From Gnetum montanum (lineage: Eukaryota; Streptophyta; Gnetopsida; Gnetales; Gnetaceae), in NCBI GenBank assembly GCA_015680685.1, contig MNCI01015680.1:1-64000 (forward strand): 64,000 nt of DNA, given 5' to 3'. Under the pieces are notes generated by a model, which made no database searches, was not told the origin of the DNA, and saw only the letters and a program-made list of their open reading frames with translations. Both the position numbers and the translations under genes were made by a program. This document shows, piece by piece, positions 58,486 through 64,000 of this stretch; positions within the stretch are counted from its first letter, which is position 1, and every line of letters starts with the position of its first letter.

Positions 58486-59260
58486 GAGGTAGATCCTAAA
58501 AAGATTAGAGTCATCCAAAACATCACTCAACAACCATAGACATTGAAAGATGTAAGATCCTTTTTAGGCCATATAGGATACTATAGGAAATTCATTGAAA
58601 ACTTTTCAAAGATGGCTAAACTGCTTATGGAACTTATGAAGAAGGATGTACTCTCTTTGAGTGGACTAAGTCATGTGAAAAGGCATTCAAAGCTTTGAAG
58701 CATAAATTAGTAAAGACATCAATCCTCCAAGCTCTAGATTGGTCAATGCATTTTCATATCATGATTGATGCTTTAAATTATGTAGTTGGTGTAGTACTAA
58801 CATAACTTGATGATCAAAAATGACAATACTACATACACTATGACAACAGGAGCATCATTAGAGCACAATTAAATTACACCACAACTGAAAAGGAGTTAAT
58901 GGTCGTGGTGTACACGCTTGAAAAATTTTGACATTATGTGCTTAGTTATCAAATCTACATCCACACTAACTAAAGTGCCATCCAATTTTTGATGAACAAG
59001 CTAGAGTGATAAGATGGCTTGTGATTTTTTAAGAGTTTGACATCACAATGATTGATAAGAAAGGGAAAAAATGTAGTAGCTAATCATTTATCAAGGTTGA
59101 AATGTAATTTAGATAATCAAGTAGAAACCCTATCAGACCAATTTCTCGATGAGGGCCTATTTACTAGAACAGTAAAGGCTATAGATTTAACAAGGAAGCC
59201 ATGGACCATAGAGTACCTAACCTATCTCACAACACAAGAGCTTCCTATTGACTAGAGTAG
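58486..59260 (+). pseudogene. RT end and RNase H of element E
   Basis: After the solo LTR: LKDVRSFLGHIGYYRKFIEN (RT thumb/connection), then RNase H with FHIMIDALNYVVGVVL (58750-58800), AQLNYTTTEKELMVVVYTLE (58862-58920) and IYIHTN plus SAIQF. Then GKNVVANHLSRLK (59065-59105). Frameshifted. Confidence 0.78.
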
Positions 59261-60334
59261 AAAACAACATGAACAATTTTTTCATAAAGCCAAATGGTAC
59301 ATGGAAATAAATGGAAACCTGTACAAGATATGTGTAGATGGACTCATGAGATGGTGTATGCCAAACCATGATCATCAAAGAGTCTTATAGGATGCCCATG
59401 AAGGCCCATGTGGTGGCCACTATGTGGGCATAGAACAACACTTAAACTACTACTGGTAGGCTAATTTTGGCCTACTCTATTTAGAGATGCCCATATTTTC
59501 CACAATCTTGTGAATGTTCCCAAAGAGATGAAGGAATTAGGGCCAAATATGAATGGCCACAACACTGGATATAGCCAGTGGAACATTTTTATATTTAAAG
59601 AATTTATTTTATGGGGTCCATTCAACCAATGTCAAACAAAAAAGCGTACATTATTGTGACTGTGGATTACTGCATAAAGTGGGTAGAGGCAACAACAGTA
59701 AAGGACTATACACTGCAAAGTTTTTTCAACAACATGTGGTGAATAGATTTGGGGTACCCAAAATGCTCATATTAGATAATGGAACCTACTTCACTAGTGC
59801 TACCTTTAAGAAACTTATGCAACAACTTAGGGTTAACCATAAACTAACAACACCATATCATCCCCAAGAAAATGGTCAAGCTGAAGTCACTAATTGTGAA
59901 ATTACTAGAATACTCACTAGGATGACTAGTAGGTTTAGGCAAGATTGGAGTACAAAATTAAATAATACTCTATGGGCCTATAAGATATCCTAGGAACTAC
60001 CTATAGGGTACATCCCATATGAGTTAGTCTATGGCAAGTTGCCAATGCTTTCAATCCAAGAAGTGCTTCACACTTTAGCTATTGTTAGTGAACTTGACCT
60101 TGATTTGAGTTTATCCCAAAAGGAATGTCTAATGAATCTGAATCTTCTAAATGAGAATTAGCTAGTAGCACTCAAGGGTAGTGAAGTCTATGAGAAATAC
60201 TCCAAACTTAGGCACGATTCATGGATACGGAATGTAACCATACAACTGGGAGACAAGGTCCTTTATTATAATCCTAGCCAATTACCCCAAAAAACTAAAT
60301 TCTAGACACTTTGGGAGGGACCATATAGTATGCA
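59261..60334 (+). pseudogene. Integrase of element E
   Basis: Zinc region HEGPCGGHYVGIE (59398-59436). The core is damaged around the first Asp; second Asp in MLILDNGTYFTSATF (59763-59807), and PYHPQENGQAEVTN (59850-59890) precedes the Glu in CEITRILTRM. The LWAYKIS, PYELVYGK and KVLYYNPSQLP phrases end in LWEGPYSMHTTYH at about 60310-60345. Immediately afterwards the sequence has LTR features. Confidence 0.82.
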
Positions 60335-61167
60335 CACCACTTATCATATCAATGTTGAGATATCAGGGCTGAGATATCAAGTATCTGATATTATGGAATG
60401 CATGCCTATTTATAAATATAACACTTGGGTACATGATCCAAAGAACTTTTATTCCAACCTTACGCAAGGTTTACATAGTTTTAGTGATGGAGTTAATGCC
60501 TACAGTGTGGTGTACAATAGTTTTCTGGAGTCTTTAGTTGAGTGAAGTGTACTTGGAAAAAGTTCATGATTGGAAATAAAGATTGATATTTCTTTTCATC
60601 ATTGCAACATCCGCTTAATTTTACTATTTTACTTGGCATAGTTTTCACTATTTTCTTAGTTTAATCATTTACATTTCCAAGTACTTTACTTTCTTATTCA
60701 TTAGTAAAGTAGAATGAGTATGAATAGTTTCGAGTATTTAAGTGTAATCATTTGGTAATCCCAATAGTGTTATAGCTTGGTTCACCTAGTAGCATAACAC
60801 TTGGTAACCTAGTAATGGTTACATGAACCCAAGACATGTATGGTAAGCCAGAACTAAATGGTCATTGCTCTAGGCTAAAGTAGATTTACATTACAATAAT
60901 TACTTAGACTTAGGACTAAATTTCATTCCCAATTATGTTTGTTGCTAGGAGTAATCAGGGCCTAACAACATCAATTATCATATGCCTCACTTTGGACTAA
61001 CCTGTACGTGACAAAGCTACAGCTAGTCCAAGTGGGAAGATAGTGTCATGAAATCAATACTTAACAATCTAGATTCCACAACTAATCCCATCAATGGAAT
61101 TCAACTAGATCATGCATGACTGGTTGTGATTCGTATGGCTTGGTGTAGGTGTACCTACTACTCATCA
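60335..61167 (+). repeat. 3' LTR of element E, start truncated
   Basis: GATATC units at 60358-60395 and TATAAATA at about 60412 mark U3. The 3' end is CTACTCATCA at 61167. Interior phrases (TTGGTAATCCCAATAGTGTT, GACAAAGCTACAGCTAGTCCA) match the other LTRs. The start is fused to integrase and no polypurine tract is visible. Confidence 0.75.
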
Positions 61168-61252
61168 TGTATTCACATGTAGCCTAATCAAATTTCATAG
61201 ATAAGGTAATGTGATCATGCTAGTAAGTGATTTAAGTTTGCAATGATTATGT
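61168..61252 (-). repeat. LTR fragment, reverse orientation
   Basis: ATTCACATGTAGCCTAATCA through GTAAGTGATTTAAG matches 17565-17640 in the reverse-oriented 3' LTR of B. A scrap of about 80 bp between elements E and F. Confidence 0.65.
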
Positions 61253-62420
61253 GATTATACTATATGCTCATCACCAACTCTTTAATGATGAAAATGATGA
61301 TACCTATTTGGGAGAGTTGGAAATCCTTGATAACTTTAAGAAAAAGCCCCTAGAGTTGAAAACTCTACCAATCGGCATGGAGTATGCATTATTAAACAAT
61401 AGTGAGTTGGTCATAATCAATGCCAAACTTGCGCTTGAATAAAAAGAAAGGCTATTAGAGGTGGTTAACAAATGGAAAATAGCCTTTGCTTAGTCATATC
61501 TGGAGCTGACTAGAATTGATCCACGGATATGCCAATATCGCATCTGCATTGTCCTAGTCATGAAGCCAAGAAGGTAGCTATAGAGATGGTTGAACCCCAA
61601 ATTGAAGCAAATCATCAAGGAGGAAATAAAGCAACTCCTCAAGGTAGGGTTTATGTATCTCATCGCAGATAGTGAGTGGGTTAGCCCACTAGTAATCATG
61701 GCAAAGAAAGATGGCAAGTGATGGATCTGCATCGACTTCAGGTTGTTGAACATGGTAACATTTAAAGATCATTTTCCATTGCCATTTGTGGATCAAGTAT
61801 TGGAAACTATCTTTGAGCATTGTTATTATAGGTTCTTGGATGGTTATAGTGGCTATAAAAAATCCAAATTACATTAGAAGATCAGGCCAAGAAAACATTC
61901 ACAAGTCCTTAGGGAACTTTTTCATATTGTAAGATGTCATTTGGTCGATGCAATGCCCTTACAACATTTCAACACTTGGTTCTTAGCATCTTCCAGCAAT
62001 AGATCAATAGTGGTGTGGAATTCTTCATGGATGACTTCTCCACTTATGGAGCTATGTTTGAGCAAGCCTTGGACCACCTTGGGTAAGTATTGAAAATATG
62101 TGTGGAAAAAAATCTACGACTCAATTGCAAAAGAGCCACCTCATGATCCAAGAAGGCATTGTACTAGGGCATAGAATCACTCAAAAAGGGATTGAGGTAG
62201 ACCCTAAGGAAATAAGGGTCATTTAAGGAATAACCCACTGACTATAAATAATTAAAGATATTTAGTCATTCCTTGGACACACTGGCTACTATCGGTGATT
62301 CATAGAAAATTTGTCTAAGATCGCAAAACTATTGGTAGAGTTTACAAAGAAAGATGCACCTTCCATCTGGACCAGGAAATGTGAATAAGAATTCCAACAG
62401 TTAAAGTAGAAACCTGTAGA
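61253..62420 (+). pseudogene. Reverse transcriptase of element F (Athila type)
   Basis: Lead-in LGELEILDNFKKKPLELKTL (61297-61360). RT core: QLLKVGFMYLIADSEWVSPL, DGKxWICIDFRLLNMVTFKD, YRFLDGYSGYKK (61830-61860), FSYCKMSFGRCNALTTFQHL and catalytic VEFFMDDFSTYG (62014-62050). Several frameshifts and stops. A copy of the same lineage as E but not the same element. Confidence 0.82.
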
Positions 62421-62830
62421 AAGACCAATTCTATGGGCACCACACTAGTCCATACCATTTCACATCATGATAGATGCATCTAACTATGCCTTGGTAGTTG
62501 TGCTTACATAGTTGGATGATAAGAAACACCCATACTACATCCACTATGCAAGCTAAAGCATTGTGGTAGCACAATTAAATTACACCACCATGAAGAAGGT
62601 ACTAATGGTAGTGGTGAATGCTCTTGAAAATTTTAAGCACTATGTGCTTGGCTACAAACTATTTATACATACGGACCACAGTGCAATCTACTTCCTCATG
62701 AACAAGCCAATGGTGAGCTCTCGTATCATATGGTGGCTCGTGATCTTGCAAGAATTTGATCTCACAATAGTAGATTGAAAAGGAACCAAGAATGTGATTG
62801 CTGACCACCTCTCTCACTTAAGATGGGATA
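62421..62830 (+). pseudogene. RNase H of element F
   Basis: FHIMIDASNYALVVVL (catalytic Asp, 62458-62505), VAQLNYTTMKKVLMVVVNAL (Glu position decayed to Lys), HTDHSAIYFLMNKPMV, then KNVIADHLSHL (62790-62822). Confidence 0.8.
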
Positions 62831-63059
62831 ATAAAGAGGTGAAGAGCCCACTCTCTAATTAGTTTCTAGAGAAACTCCTCTTTACAAGAGCAATAAATGA
62901 CCAAATTCCTACAAAACCAACATGGTACAATGACATCATCAAGATCTTGACTTTAAAAAAAGTAATAATTTCTTCATTAGGCCAAATGCTTCATAGAAAT
63001 CAATGGATACCTCTATAAGGTATGCATTGATGGACTGATTTTTTAGTGTGTCCTAATGA

Positions 63060-64000
63060 AGATTAACTGCATGTTCTCTAGGATGCTCACAAAGGGCCTT
63101 GTGGAGGCCACTATATAGGGAGATGCATGGCCACAAAAATTCTAATGGCAGGATATTATTGGCCTACAATCTTTAAGGATACACAACAATTTATCCAATC
63201 TTGTGAACTTTGTCAACCACTAGAGCCTTTTGACATATGGGGCATTGACTTCATGGGTCCCATCACATTCATGTCTAATGGAAAAATGTATATCATCATA
63301 GTAGTTGACTACTACACAAAATGGATAGAAGTAGCAACCGTTACTAATTGTACATTATCCACTACTACTAGATTTATACAACAAAATGTTTTATAAATAG
63401 GTTTGGGGTTCCATGTGCACTAATTTTTGACAATAGAACTCATTTCATAGGTTTTACTTTTAGCAAATTGATGCAACACTTGGGGGTTGAACATAAATTA
63501 ACAACACCCTACCAATTCCAAGCCAACAGTCAAGTAGAGGTAACTAATCAAGAGATCACAAAAATATTAACAAGAACCATAAGCAAATATAAGAGAGATT
63601 AGAGTACCAAACTCAACAATTTCCTCTAGGATTATCACTCAACATGAAAACTCCTTATTGGCTACTCTCCCTACGAGTTAGTGTACAGAAAAATTTCAAC
63701 ACTCTCGATCTAATCCAAGCTCCATACACTCTCAACAGCTTGTGATCTGGATCTTGACCTTAGTCTAGCATAGAAAGAAAGATTGATCAAGCTAAATGTA
63801 CTAGATGAAAACTAATTGGTGGCCCTATCTTTGAATGAGGTGCATAAGGCATTCAAAAGCAATGTCATAACCTCAAAATACAAAAAGTAACATTTCAACT
63901 AGGTGAGAAGGTTCTCTTCTGGAACCCCACACATGTACCCTAAAAGACAAAATTCCAAATGTTGTGGGAGGGACCTTATATAATTGATCAAACCTTTCCC
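63060..64000 (+). pseudogene. Integrase of element F, running off the window
   Basis: Zinc region KGPCGGHYIGRC and QSCELCQ (63090-63215). The sequence then jumps to PLEPFDIWGIDFMGPITF (first Asp, 63240-63270), lacking about 20 residues usually found between. The second Asp is in IFDNRTHF (63425-63448) and the Glu region in VEVTNQEITKILTR (63535-63575). It ends at the window edge in the LWEGPYIIDQTF module. Several stops and one frameshift near 63390. Confidence 0.82.

Larger units (their letters stand above)
54666..61167 (+). mobile_element. Element E: 5'-truncated Athila-type retrotransposon
   Basis: Order: gag from mid-core, protease, reverse transcriptase (split by a solo LTR), RNase H, integrase, and a 3' LTR that lacks its start. 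RT motif FMDDFSIYG and the gag style indicate the Athila lineage. The 5' LTR and gag start are missing at the inverted junction. Between integrase and LTR the expected spacer/extra gene is deleted. Confidence 0.8.

Overview
The window is a block of nested, decayed LTR retrotransposons from the nuclear genome of a seed plant with a large, repeat-rich genome; I cannot place it more closely. I found no intact host gene. The only host-like coding sequence is a fragment of the N-terminus of the spliceosomal helicase PRP22/DHX8, carried inside a small TG...CA-ended insertion. All coding remnants contain stops or frameshifts, mostly of the C-to-T type (CAG to TAG, CGA to TGA, CAA to TAA) expected of old methylated heterochromatin. 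One 954-base run of N (29054-30007) is an assembly gap.

Layout. (1) 1-2827: 3' part of an element of family A (coiled-coil second gene, polypurine tract, 3' LTR). (2) 2828-5982: old intergenic DNA ending in a LINE reverse-transcriptase remnant. (3) 5983-14611: complete 8.6-kb family-A element (LTRs, tRNA-Asp-type primer site, gag, internal promoter, second gene; no pol) with target duplication TGAGG. (4) 14612-17521: foldback repeat, LINE tail and AT-rich DNA. (5) 17522-22384, 34651-36040 and 53612-54665: three pieces of one minus-strand element B (3' LTR, second gene, internal promoter, protease, gag), split by two later insertions. (6) 22385-34645: minus-strand element C (family A, duplication CAAAG), itself split by insertion G at 27136-30196 (duplication CTTGC) with the PRP22 fragment. 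(7) 36041-53606: a 17.6-kb plus-strand element D of the Tat/Ogre lineage (duplication GTGGC). (8) 54666-61167: 5'-truncated Athila-type element E, head-to-head with B, with a solo LTR in its reverse transcriptase. (9) 61168-64000: an LTR scrap and a second Athila-type pol remnant F.

Two systems deserve attention. First, element D has what looks like a 5.75-kb intron between protease and reverse transcriptase. That interval holds a multi-exon gene on the opposite strand (about 46653 to 42289): four successive splice junctions and the last one join in frame, with good GT/AG sites. Second, the family A/B/C elements carry a second gene downstream of gag that seems to be a self-contained expression unit. 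It has a palindrome-rich promoter with a TATA box, a constant 260-266 bp from TATA to a leader-intron donor, a conserved branch point and an acceptor directly abutting the ATG. The promoter palindromes resemble those in the same element's LTR and vary with them from copy to copy.

Order of events inferred from nesting: B is oldest; C and D inserted into B; G inserted into C; A inserted into an older LINE/foldback region; a solo LTR formed in E.
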